A DNA stretch of 64,000 nucleotides from [Leptolyngbya] sp. JSC-1 (lineage in GTDB: Bacteria > Cyanobacteriota > Cyanobacteriia > Elainellales > Elainellaceae), in contig KL662191.1 in the NCBI GenBank assembly GCA_000733415.1, positions 5,305,633 through 5,369,632 on the forward strand, given 5' to 3'. Every line of letters begins with the position of its first letter. The stretch's first letter is position 1. A program made the position numbers and the translations under genes. Positions 6,632 through 15,250 of the stretch are shown here, piece by piece. A model generated the notes under the pieces. That model worked only from the letters and a program-made list of their open reading frames with translations, ran no database searches and was not told the origin of the DNA.

Positions 6632-9451
6632 CTATTTCTCTTCCATTGTCCAAACGCCCTCATCCCAGAGTGCATCGGTAGGTGGGTTGCTCAGCCAGTG
6701 CTCGCAGCGCTTTAGATGCATGTAGGCTGCCTTATCTTGATGATCAATATCTTCTAGGATCGTTGCGAAGGCACTCATAGCGCTGGCAAATTTGCGGTTG
6801 AGATAGTGCTGTCGTCCCTGATGGTAGAGATCAATGGCGCGCGCTTTTGTGTCGGGCAGCGGCTCGGAACGCAGGCCCACGAGTTCGTAGATATTGACTG
6901 GCTTACTCTTTCCCTTGACGCGAATGCAGTCCAGCTCTCTGGTCCAGATTCGATCCGCACAGGGCTGGTAGGTGTTCTCGCTGATCACAATGTCACAGCC
7001 GTAGTGCTTGCTGGCTCCTTCCAATCGCGAGCCGAGATTGACCCCATCTCCAATTGCGGTAAACTCCATGCGTTTGCTAGAGCCAATGTTGCCGCTGATC
7101 ACACAGTCGGAGTTGATGCCAATGCCAATCCGAATTTTGCGATGTGCCGGACGGTTTGCGTTAAAGTGCGCCAGTCGAGTCCGCATTTCTAGTGCCGTTT
7201 GGGTCGCCATCCAGGCGTGATCGTCCAAGGGCAGCGGTGAACCGTAAACCGCCATAATCGCATCGCCGATGTACTTATCCAGCGTGCCTTTGTAGGCAAA
7301 GACAGCATCCACCATCGTCTCGAAGTATTCGTTCAGCATGGCGACCACCTCTTCGGCCTCCATGTTTTCGGTTAGGGTGGTGTAGCTGCGAATATCAGAG
7401 AACAGGACTGACACTTCTTTGCGATCACCGCCTAGTTTGGCATCGCCACTGCTAAGGAGCTGTTCGGCCAACTCTTGGGTCATGTAGCGGTACATGGTGC
7501 TCTTCAGCCGCTTTTCGTCGCTGATGTCGTCCATCACTACTAGCACGCCAGAGATTTGACGATAGTCGTTGGCGTCAGCAATCGTGTTGATCGATAGGTG
7601 GACGCTGTGCTGCTCCTGGCCTGCTATCGGCAATAGGGTCTGGTCTGGGTAATACTGCTGCCGACTCTTTTCATCTTCGGGAGCGAGAGCGGCTTGGAAC
7701 CACTTGGGGAAATCGCCTTTTTCTAGCTGAATCAGATCGGCCACAAATTTGCCTTCTAGCAGGGCAGTTTCTGTGATGCCGAGGAGCTGGCGCGCACTTT
7801 CGTTGGCGGCAATAATTCGCCCTTCTCGGTCAGTAGAAATTACCCCGTTGGAGAGCGACCGCAGGATATCGCGCTGGAGCTGTTCCTGTTGCTTGACGGT
7901 AGCGAACAGTTTGGCATTTTGGAGGGCGACGCCTGCCTGAATATTGAAGGCTTTCATAAATTCCTGGTCGTTGCCGTTGAAGCTGGCCTTCCAGCATTCT
8001 GGCGCTTCCGGATAGTTCACCGGATCATAGGGCGGAAAGTCTCCCTGCCGCTTTTTGTTGATCAGCTGCGTCACAGCAATCAGTTCGCCATCAGCGTTGA
8101 ACACCGGCATACAGAGCATGCTGCAAGTGCGGTAGCCGGTTTTCTTATCGGTTTCTTTGGCCGTATCGGCGTTGGGGTGGTCGTAGAGGTCAAACGGAAT
8201 CAGTACCGGCTCTCCGGTCGTGGCTACGTGACCCGCAAATCCGGCTCCCATTGGGATACGAATTTCTTGCAGCTTGCCGTCGATGGGCAGTTTGGTCCAG
8301 AGTTGTTCCCGTTCTCGATCCAACAGCCACAGGGTACTGCGGTCTGCCTGCATCAGCTCCTTGGCTTCTTCCATCACCTTGCTGAGGGTTTCCTCCAAAT
8401 CGAGGCTGCTCTGGCTCAGGGCTTTGGTGGCCTTCATCAGGGCTGAGGCGGCTCGCTGCTGCTGGGTAGCTCGATAAAACGAGCGGGAGGATTCCAAAAT
8501 CAAGCGAATCGATGGAGCGAAATCGCGAAACACCGCTTCGTCCTGGACCGTAAAGCCAACCAAGTCAATCTTTTCTTCGAGCGGTGCTAATGGATCATGA
8601 ACCAGCTTGAGCTTGTTAATCAACTGCACCACGGCCACTAAATTGCCCTGATCATCCAGCAGCGGCAGGGCCAGCATCGAATAGGTACGGTAGCTGTTCT
8701 TTTTGTCGAATTCCTGAGCGGCAACCGAGCGGGCATCTTGATAGAAATCGTAGGGAATATTCACCACCTGTTTGCGGGTGGCCACCTCTCCAGCAATGCC
8801 AATAGTTTTGGGAATTCTCAGCTCTAGATTATTGCCGGCCTCGTCCTTAGCCACAATTGACCACAGTTCGTCTCGTTCTTCATCGAGTAGAAAAATCGTG
8901 GTGCGGTCGGCGTTGAGCAACTCTCCAGTCTTGAGGGTAATCGAGCGCAGCATCTCGTTGAGGATGGCGTCAAACCCCTGCGAATCCAGCACATTGTCCA
9001 GAATTGAGAGGGTCTGGTTGACCACACGCAGTTTTTGCTCGACATCTGCGACCACCTGCTTGAAGGTGTCTTGGGTCAATGGGGCTAAGAAGGTGGAGAA
9101 GGAACCTTTTGACGTTGCCAAAGCGCTTTCCGAGCTAGCATGCTGCAGGCTGGACTCCTCAACCGTAACAGGTTGGACCTGAGAAAATTGCTCCCGGTTA
9201 ACGACTGCTGTGGTTGCTTGGGTCGTATTGTTGGGACTGTGGGACATGATATCAATTACCCCACCGACTTCTCGGGCTGCAGAACAGGGGGTGGAAGCTG
9301 GCCGCCTAGGAGATTGGTGAGGTGTCTGAAGCGCCAGAAGGGTGGACGCTGCGCTTTCTGCTTCGATACTGAAACTTTCTCGTCGCTGACTGACGGGTGC
9401 ATTGTTGTCAGCCAACTCCTGATGGGGCAGATGAGAGAATGAAGCTGTCAT
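6632..9451 (-). CDS. GAF-GAF-PAS class III adenylate cyclase (CyaB1/CyaB2 type)
   Basis: A 939-residue soluble signalling enzyme making cAMP. Order: disordered N-terminus (1-150), GAF-A (about 160-330, with NK...F-TVQ-DE), GAF-B (about 345-515, with NK...F-NGN-DQ), PAS (about 530-650), cyclase domain (about 670-850) and a helical C-terminus. Cyclase metal ligands are the Asp of LFSDIRSYT and of GDAIMAVYG; the substrate-specifying pair is Lys (LDKYIGDA) and Thr (EFTAIGDG), a class IIIb adenylate-cyclase signature, with the transition-state Arg in NLGSRLE. The architecture matches Anabaena CyaB1/CyaB2, whose GAF domains bind cAMP. GAF-B carries DQ in place of the DE of the usual NKFDE motif. 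It is monocistronic by position. Confidence 0.92.
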   Translation of the reverse strand: MTASFSHLPHQELADNNAPVSQRRESFSIEAESAASTLLALQTPHQSPRRPASTPCSAAREVGGVIDIMSHSPNNTTQATTAVVNREQFSQVQPVTVEESSLQHASSESALATSKGSFSTFLAPLTQDTFKQVVADVEQKLRVVNQTLSILDNVLDSQGFDAILNEMLRSITLKTGELLNADRTTIFLLDEERDELWSIVAKDEAGNNLELRIPKTIGIAGEVATRKQVVNIPYDFYQDARSVAAQEFDKKNSYRTYSMLALPLLDDQGNLVAVVQLINKLKLVHDPLAPLEEKIDLVGFTVQDEAVFRDFAPSIRLILESSRSFYRATQQQRAASALMKATKALSQSSLDLEETLSKVMEEAKELMQADRSTLWLLDREREQLWTKLPIDGKLQEIRIPMGAGFAGHVATTGEPVLIPFDLYDHPNADTAKETDKKTGYRTCSMLCMPVFNADGELIAVTQLINKKRQGDFPPYDPVNYPEAPECWKASFNGNDQEFMKAFNIQAGVALQNAKLFATVKQQEQLQRDILRSLSNGVISTDREGRIIAANESARQLLGITETALLEGKFVADLIQLEKGDFPKWFQAALAPEDEKSRQQYYPDQTLLPIAGQEQHSVHLSINTIADANDYRQISGVLVVMDDISDEKRLKSTMYRYMTQELAEQLLSSGDAKLGGDRKEVSVLFSDIRSYTTLTENMEAEEVVAMLNEYFETMVDAVFAYKGTLDKYIGDAIMAVYGSPLPLDDHAWMATQTALEMRTRLAHFNANRPAHRKIRIGIGINSDCVISGNIGSSKRMEFTAIGDGVNLGSRLEGASKHYGCDIVISENTYQPCADRIWTRELDCIRVKGKSKPVNIYELVGLRSEPLPDTKARAIDLYHQGRQHYLNRKFASAMSAFATILEDIDHQDKAAYMHLKRCEHWLSNPPTDALWDEGVWTMEEK

Positions 9452-10217
9452 AGATGCTTAAGTGGCTGAGCTCCCAGGTCAAAAATAACCCAAACCCTAG
9501 AATTCCTCTACAGCGAGATCAACTACTGGTTGCAGCGTAGAAATCACTGCTTGTGCTGGCGCAAATGAGTTGCTGATTTCTGCGTGCGTTTGACCGCTAG
9601 TGGTCTGTTGTCGAGGCGCTTTCGGGTTTCAAATTCAGGGTTCCCACCGGCTTGACTAAACTAGCAGCTTGGTATCAATTCATTAAGCTTAGAAATTATG
9701 GCAACCACCAGGAAACCCAAAAGGGGTAAGCTGGTGCTGACAAATATGGCTCTGTAAATGGTTCTGTAAATGGTTCTGTATTGCTTCGTTGGCTGACCCG
9801 CCCGCAGATGAATCGCGGCCTAATGAAGCAAGTCCACTATACGCTTGTGTTCCCGCAGGGTAGTGCACTAAACCGCTTGCTTAGCTTGCTTAGTCTGCTA
9901 CTCTGCGAGAAGGCTGCGCCTACAGCAGACTTCCCCGATTAGCCCGCAATGAATTCGTGGGTAGGAGAAGTGCTTCCCTGATTAGTCCGCAATGAATTCG
10001 CGGCTGGAAGCAGTACGAAGTCAAACGCTGGATTGACCCAAAACTCTGAACAGACCCAATATCGGTTATGTTATCTGTTGCGATTGGCGTATTAGCGGGT
10101 TCTGCAGTTGTGTAAGAGTTTCGTCGTAGTAACTTCCTAGGCCGCCAGTGAGACGCTGGCCACGTACTTGGACGATGTATTTCGCTGCATCACCAAGCCT
10201 TGGACCAAACTGTTCTA
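9452..10217. other. Long non-coding gap holding a decayed repeat copy
   Basis: This 766-bp region lies between the cyclase start and the sqdX stop. It holds copy 1 of a duplicated element (9748-10057) and, next to sqdX, a 49-codon open frame on the minus strand (about 10214 to 10070) without a start codon. No complete gene is supported. Confidence 0.7.
9748..10057 (+). pseudogene. Decayed copy of the 85-codon element at 19990
   Basis: The sequence is clearly related to 20025-20268, both as DNA and in the same reading frame: RPQMNRGLMKQVHYTLVFPQ here against HPQMNRGLLKQVHYTLAFPQ there. This copy has an in-frame TAG after ADFPD, no usable start, a triplicated 12-bp unit (aatggttctgta) at its 5' end, and an internal tandem duplication around the segment ccgcaatgaattcg. 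These features mark it as a pseudogene of the intact-looking copy 10 kb away in the same orientation. The protein family is not recognised. Confidence 0.65.
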
Positions 10218-11348
10218 CTAGGCTGCTGAGAGTAGTGACCGCTCCAGCACCGCATGGTAAAACCCTTGCAGTTGACGGGTTGCCGCTGCCCAGCCCCAGC
10301 GTTCGGCTTCCTGACGGGCATTTTGTTGCAAGGTATCGCGTTCTTGCGGATTGGCGAGCAATCGTTGGGTTGCAGTAATGGCTCCCTGCTCATCTGCCGG
10401 ATCGAAGAGATAGCCGTTGACTCCGTCGGTGACGATATCGGGGATGCCACCGGCATTGGCTGCAATGACTGGGCATCCTGCCGCCATGGCTTCGAGCAGC
10501 ACGAGGCCCAGAGTTTCGGTCCGCGATGGAAAAATAAACGCATCGGCTGAGGCAAAGGCGGCTGCCAGATCGCGGCCAGTGAGGTAGCCAACAAAATGGG
10601 TGGCCGTGCCAGCAAAGTGTTTTTCTAGATCCGCCCGGTAGGGACCATCGCCAACCAGCGCTAAGCGAGCGTCTGGAATGGCCTCTAGCACCGGCTTGAT
10701 TCGGTCAATTTCTTTCTCGGCTGACAGCCGCCCCACATATAGCAAAATTGAACTGTCAGGATGGCCCTGCGACAGGTGACTTCGCACCTCGCGGTTAGCA
10801 AGGCTGGGATGGAACAGTTCGGTATCAACGCCCTTTTGCCACACTTCAACTCGTTCAATCCCGTGGGAGGTTAGAGCTTCCTGCATTGCGGTTGAGGTAC
10901 AGAGGTTGAGCTGAGCCTGGTTATGCACGGCTTTGAGCAATTCCCACATCACGCCTTCCAGCATTCCTAGGCCATAGTGCTCCAGGTATTTGGGCAAATG
11001 AGTGTGATAGGAGGCAACCAGGGGCACGTCTAAGGATTTGGCATAGTACAAGCCACCCAGTCCCAGTACCGCCGGGTTGACGATATGGATCAAATCGGGC
11101 TGAAAGGCAGCTAGCTCTTGCCGAATCGCAGGGCGAGGCAGGGCCAGTTTCAGTTCAGGATACAGCGGCAGCGGAAAACCGGGAATGCCGTAGATTTTGG
11201 CTCCCCGATATTCATTCAACCCGCCATCGGGAGAAATCACCAGTACCTGATCGCCCATCCGCTGCAAATGATCAACCGTGTGGCTCAGACGAGTCACAAT
11301 ACCATCGACTTTGGGCAAGAAAGTTTCGGTGAAGAGGGCAATCCGCAT
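10218..11348 (-). CDS. sqdX: Sulfoquinovosyltransferase (SQDG synthase) SqdX
   Basis: A 376-residue GT4-family glycosyltransferase that transfers sulfoquinovose from UDP-sulfoquinovose to diacylglycerol, the last step of sulfolipid synthesis at the thylakoid or plasma membrane. The N-terminal half starts MRIALFTETFLPKVDGIVTR, and the GT4 donor-site block is RTETLGLVLLEAMAAG near residue 285. The upstream sqdB makes its substrate, and a small membrane protein lies between them. ATG start at 11348. The gene ends in LLSAA. Confidence 0.93.
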   Translation of the reverse strand: MRIALFTETFLPKVDGIVTRLSHTVDHLQRMGDQVLVISPDGGLNEYRGAKIYGIPGFPLPLYPELKLALPRPAIRQELAAFQPDLIHIVNPAVLGLGGLYYAKSLDVPLVASYHTHLPKYLEHYGLGMLEGVMWELLKAVHNQAQLNLCTSTAMQEALTSHGIERVEVWQKGVDTELFHPSLANREVRSHLSQGHPDSSILLYVGRLSAEKEIDRIKPVLEAIPDARLALVGDGPYRADLEKHFAGTATHFVGYLTGRDLAAAFASADAFIFPSRTETLGLVLLEAMAAGCPVIAANAGGIPDIVTDGVNGYLFDPADEQGAITATQRLLANPQERDTLQQNARQEAERWGWAAATRQLQGFYHAVLERSLLSAA

Positions 11349-11388
11349 AGGGGCATTTCAATTTAAAGACACAGAGTTGAGGAGAGGG

Positions 11389-11673
11389 TTAGGATCGGCG
11401 AGGCATAGTGCAGAGACCGTGAATCCCAATTGCCCAAACCACGCTTCCCAGCAAAACCCCCACTCCTTCGGCAAAACAGTTGATCCGGTGGCGGTTTTCA
11501 GCCGCAGCAGCAATCATCAAATCAGTTTGGGTTGGGTTTGCCGTTGCTACCTGCATATACCGTTGATGACTAGCCGTAAGGGCTGCCCAATCGCGCCACA
11601 GCCAATAAGTGCTTACTGCTGTGAAACCGAAACCGGGAAACACAACCAGCACCAACAGCGCTACAGCTCGCAT
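11389..11673 (-). CDS. Small membrane protein inside the sulfolipid operon
   Basis: A 94-residue protein with two hydrophobic helices: residues 3-24 (VALLVLVVFPGFGFTAVSTYWLW) and about 68-85 (FAEGVGVLLGSVVWAIGIHGL), with a polar middle segment. It starts 4 bp after the sqdB stop and ends 40 bp before the sqdX start, so it is almost certainly co-transcribed with both. I do not recognise a family. The position suggests a role tied to sulfolipid synthesis or membrane anchoring of SqdX, but that is inference only. Confidence 0.8.
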   Translation of the reverse strand: MRAVALLVLVVFPGFGFTAVSTYWLWRDWAALTASHQRYMQVATANPTQTDLMIAAAAENRHRINCFAEGVGVLLGSVVWAIGIHGLCTMPRRS

Positions 11674-11677
11674 TGGC

Positions 11678-12829
11678 TCAGCCTTTCCATTTCACCTTGG
11701 GCAGAATCTGCTTCTCGTCTACTCGGTTCTTGTACTTAATGCTGAAATTGAGCAGCGAGTCGAGCAGCGAGTCAGACAGGTAGTGGGGCTGCAAACCGAG
11801 ATCAATCAGCTTTGTGTTTTTGGCGTTAAAGTAATGCTCTTCTTTTTCAATTCTGGGGTTTTCCAAATGGTTGATCTCAACATTCAGACCCATCGAGTTG
11901 CCCGCCTGCTTCACCATCAGGGCTAAATCACCGACACTAAACATTTCGGTGAACTGGTTGAAGACGCGAAACTCTCCGGCATCAGCTGGATTGTTGACGG
12001 CAATCTCAATGCAGCGCACCGTGTCGCGGATATCGAGGAAGCCACGAGTTTGGCCGCCTTTGCCATAGACAGTAAGCGGATGACCGATGGCGGCCTGAAT
12101 ACAGAAACGGTTGAGCGCTGTGCCGAAGATGCCGTCGTAATCGAGGCGGTTGATCAGCAGTTCGTCCATGCCGGTTTCTTCGGTCAGAACGCCGTAGACC
12201 ACACCTTGGTTCAGATCGGTGGCGCGCAAGCCCCAGATGCGGCAGGCGAAGTGAATGTTGTGCGAGTCATGCACCTTACTGAGGTGGTAGAAGGAGCCAG
12301 GCTGTTTGGGATAGGGAAGGGTGTCTTTGCGCCCGTTGTGTTCAATCGTGATGTAGCCTTCTTCAATGTCGATGTTGGGCGTGCCGTATTCACCCATCGT
12401 GCCCAGCTTCACCAAGTGGCAGTTGGGGAAATGGTCATGCATAACATACAGCAGGTTGAGCGTGCCGACCACGTTGTTCACCTGAGTCAGAACCGCATGT
12501 TCCCGGTCAATCATCGAAAAGGGAGCCGACCGCTGCTCACCGAAATGCACGACCGCATCCGGCTCAAATTTCAGCATGGCCTGCTTGAGAAACTCATAGT
12601 TGTTAATATCGCCAATGAACAGTTCAATGGTTTTCCCAGTCAAATCTTTCCACCGCTGCAACCGGGTTTGAATGGGAGTAATCGGCGTTAAGGTCTCGAT
12701 GCACAGCTCTGCATCCCAATGCCGACGAATCAAATTATCTAAAATGGCAACTTCGTGCCCTTTGTTGGACAGGTAGAGTGCAGTTGCCCAACCGCAATAG
12801 CCATCACCACCAATAACTAGAACTTTCAT
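11678..12829 (-). CDS. sqdB: UDP-sulfoquinovose synthase
   Basis: A 383-residue short-chain dehydrogenase-type enzyme that converts UDP-glucose and sulfite to UDP-sulfoquinovose. The N-terminal NAD-binding block is GGDGYCGWATALYLSNKGH; the catalytic YxxxK is YHLSK in SFYHLSKVHDSHN; VVHFGEQRSAPFSM and NQGVVYGVLTEET are SqdB-specific blocks. Length is standard. ATG at 12829. It is the first gene of the sqdB - small membrane protein - sqdX operon. Confidence 0.96.
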   Translation of the reverse strand: MKVLVIGGDGYCGWATALYLSNKGHEVAILDNLIRRHWDAELCIETLTPITPIQTRLQRWKDLTGKTIELFIGDINNYEFLKQAMLKFEPDAVVHFGEQRSAPFSMIDREHAVLTQVNNVVGTLNLLYVMHDHFPNCHLVKLGTMGEYGTPNIDIEEGYITIEHNGRKDTLPYPKQPGSFYHLSKVHDSHNIHFACRIWGLRATDLNQGVVYGVLTEETGMDELLINRLDYDGIFGTALNRFCIQAAIGHPLTVYGKGGQTRGFLDIRDTVRCIEIAVNNPADAGEFRVFNQFTEMFSVGDLALMVKQAGNSMGLNVEINHLENPRIEKEEHYFNAKNTKLIDLGLQPHYLSDSLLDSLLNFSIKYKNRVDEKQILPKVKWKG

Positions 12830-12990
12830 GCGCTGCTGAGTTGATCTTCTTACGGATACTCCGCTAAATCTACCAGAGATCGTCGCTCTCTAACCCACCA
12901 TTCTGGAGGAATCAGCAAAAGGATTTTCGGCGCAATTGGGCATAGCGGGGCTAAATTAAAGAATGGAGAGGTAACAAACAAAACGCCGTC

Positions 12991-13797
12991 ATGGATCAAG
13001 AACCGATTATTTTGCTGTCAAGCCGAGAAATTGAAAAAATGCGTCAAGCTGGGCGCATGGCTGCTGAGCTGTTGGACTATCTGGAACCGATGGTGCAACC
13101 AGGGGTTAGCACGCTGGAACTCAACGATGCGGCAGAGGCATGGACGCAGGCCCGTGGAGCCAAGAGTGCCCCCTTGGGCTATCCCAGCGGCAGCGATAAT
13201 CCGTTTCCTAAGTCAATCTGTACCAGCGTTAATGAGGTGGTCTGTCACGGCATTCCCAACGCTAAGCAAACTCTGAAAGACGGCGATATTATTAATATCG
13301 ATGTCACTCCTTTGGTAGATGGCTACCACGGTGATACCTCTCGCACGTTTTTTGTGGGTGAGCCATCGCCGCTGGCCCGCAGGCTGGTGGAAGTAACCGA
13401 AGAGTGTATGTGGCGTGGTATTCGAGCGGTAAAGCCGGGAGCCAGAATTGGGGATATTGGCGCGGCGATTCAGGAATATGCGGAGGCTAGTGGGTTCTCG
13501 GTGGTGCGCGATTTTGTTGGTCATGGGGTTGGGCGGATCTTTCACTCTGGCCCCCAAATCCCTCACTATGGCACTCGCGGCAAAGGTAAAAAACTCAGAC
13601 CTGGTATGGTCTTCACGATTGAGCCGATGATCAACGAAGGCACCTGGGAAGTCGAAATTCTGGCCGATAAATGGACTGCCGTCACCAAAGACCGCAAGCT
13701 CTCAGCCCAATTTGAGCACACGATTGCCGTCACGCAAGACGGAGTTGAGGTTTTGACCTTGCTGCCAGAACGAGTTCCGGCTGTGGGAACGGTTTAG
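12991..13797 (+). CDS. map: Type I methionine aminopeptidase
   Basis: A 268-residue pita-bread metalloprotease that removes N-terminal Met from new proteins. The metal ligands are visible: Asp in NIDVTPLVDGYHGD and HGDTSRTF, His in GHGVGRIFH, Glu in FTIEPM and Glu in SAQFEHTIAVT. There is no N-terminal zinc-finger extension. It starts at ATG 12991 and is transcribed divergently from sqdB with 160 bp between them. It stands alone. Confidence 0.96.
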   Translation: MDQEPIILLSSREIEKMRQAGRMAAELLDYLEPMVQPGVSTLELNDAAEAWTQARGAKSAPLGYPSGSDNPFPKSICTSVNEVVCHGIPNAKQTLKDGDIINIDVTPLVDGYHGDTSRTFFVGEPSPLARRLVEVTEECMWRGIRAVKPGARIGDIGAAIQEYAEASGFSVVRDFVGHGVGRIFHSGPQIPHYGTRGKGKKLRPGMVFTIEPMINEGTWEVEILADKWTAVTKDRKLSAQFEHTIAVTQDGVEVLTLLPERVPAVGTV

Positions 13798-13958
13798 AAT
13801 TTCGGCAGTTAAACCGCACCCATCGCGCCTATCTAGACAAAGCCCGTCTTGGTGAGCTATCTAGTCAAACTAGGTGATAAGGAATACTCTTGATCGCCAA
13901 CTCAACACTCGGTTCGGCTGACTCACCGGAAGCCAAAATTCAACACTCAAAACTTTTC

Positions 13959-14948
13959 TCAAAATTGCTTCAGGAATCTCAGATCACTGGCATAGAGGCG
14001 GCGGATATCGTCGATTTGGTGCAGCACCATCGCAATTCGCTCAACCCCTAGCCCAGCCGCGAAGCCGGTGTACACTTCTGGGTCATAGCCAACCGCTTTG
14101 AGCACATTCGGGTCCACCATGCCGCAGCCCATCACCTCAAGCCAACGACCGCGCCACTGTACATCCACCTCGGCTGAAGGTTCGGTAAACGGAAAGAAGC
14201 TAGGCCGGAAGCGAATCGGGATCTCGCCAAACATGGCTTCTAGAAAAACTTTGATTGTGCCGCGCAGATCGGTGAAGGTCAGTCCTTCGTCTACGGCCAG
14301 AATTTCGAGCTGGTGAAACACGGCAGAGTGGGTGGCATCCACGGTGTCGCGACGGTAGCAGCGCCCCGGCATCACAATCCGCACCGGCGGATCGTTTTCC
14401 TCCATGTAGCGAATCTGCACCGACGAGGTGTGGGTTCTGAGGATATTGCCGTCTGGTAGGTAGAGCGTATCCTGCATGTCGCGGGCGGGATGGTCGGGCA
14501 GGAAGTTGAGCGCCTCGAAGTTGTAGTAATCGGTTTCCATTTCGGGTCCGGTTGCTACCGTGTAGCCCAGCCCCACAAAAATATCGATCATACGGTCGAT
14601 CGTGCTGGTGAGCGGGTGGGCATGACCTTGCAGCCGATATACTCCCGGCATGGTCACATCCAGCGCTTCGGCTTCTAGCTGTGCTTCAATTTGAGCGGCT
14701 TGCAGGGTGGCCCGCTTTTGATCGAGGTTGGCTTGCAGGGCATCTTTGACTTCGTTGGCCAATGCGCCGATTCGAGGCCGTTCCTCAGCGCTGAGCTTGC
14801 CCATGCCGCCCAACACCTGAGACAGGCTGCCTTTTTTGCCCAGGTACTTGATCCGGAGCTGTTCCAGATCTTCGAGAGTGGAGCTGTTGGCGATGGCCTG
14901 CTGAGCTTCTTGGCGCAGTGCCGCTAATTGAGTTTCCAGATTGCTCAT
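13959..14948 (-). CDS. pheS: Phenylalanyl-tRNA synthetase alpha subunit
   Basis: A 329-residue class II synthetase subunit. The N-terminal coiled coil (about 1-90) carries LEQLRIKYLGKKGSL. Motif 2 lies around RIVMPGRCYRRDTVDATHS, the phenylalanine pocket in FHQLEILAVDEGLTF, and motif 3 in GLGVERIAMVLHQIDDIR. It works as an alpha2beta2 enzyme with PheT, which is not in this window. ATG at 14948. The upstream 302 bp hold a palindrome at 15001-15015. Confidence 0.96.
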   Translation of the reverse strand: MSNLETQLAALRQEAQQAIANSSTLEDLEQLRIKYLGKKGSLSQVLGGMGKLSAEERPRIGALANEVKDALQANLDQKRATLQAAQIEAQLEAEALDVTMPGVYRLQGHAHPLTSTIDRMIDIFVGLGYTVATGPEMETDYYNFEALNFLPDHPARDMQDTLYLPDGNILRTHTSSVQIRYMEENDPPVRIVMPGRCYRRDTVDATHSAVFHQLEILAVDEGLTFTDLRGTIKVFLEAMFGEIPIRFRPSFFPFTEPSAEVDVQWRGRWLEVMGCGMVDPNVLKAVGYDPEVYTGFAAGLGVERIAMVLHQIDDIRRLYASDLRFLKQF

Positions 14949-15000
14949 ACCTGAACGTATTGAAGAGACGCTAAAGAACGAAAACGTGGACCCGATCTTT

Positions 15001-15015
15001 CTGACCGCCGGTCAG
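15001..15015. promoter_or_regulatory. Palindromic operator-like site (copy A)
   Basis: CTGACCGCCGGTCAG, two 7-bp arms around one base, lies 52 bp upstream of the pheS start and about 235 bp before surE. The sequence with its flanks (TTTCTGACC-N-CCGGTCAGT-R-CG) recurs almost exactly at 16298-16312. The form resembles TetR-family operators, but no regulator gene is nearby. Confidence 0.5.
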
Positions 15016-15250
15016 TGCGGCCTGTACCGCCGTTGATTCAGTCTACCTTACCAGTGTAAAAGGTCCGCTCGTGGATTTAGCGATGGGTTGCCCGAGAAAC
15101 CGACAAAAAATAAGTAGAAGGCAAAACCCAGCCCGTCAGTTCTGCAGTCAATTCCAAATCCGCACCATTCGCCCTCTAAACTGGATTTGGATCGTCCACC
15201 CATCCAAACCCATTCAAAGTTAACCCTCCTATCTTCTCTTTGGCATTTCC

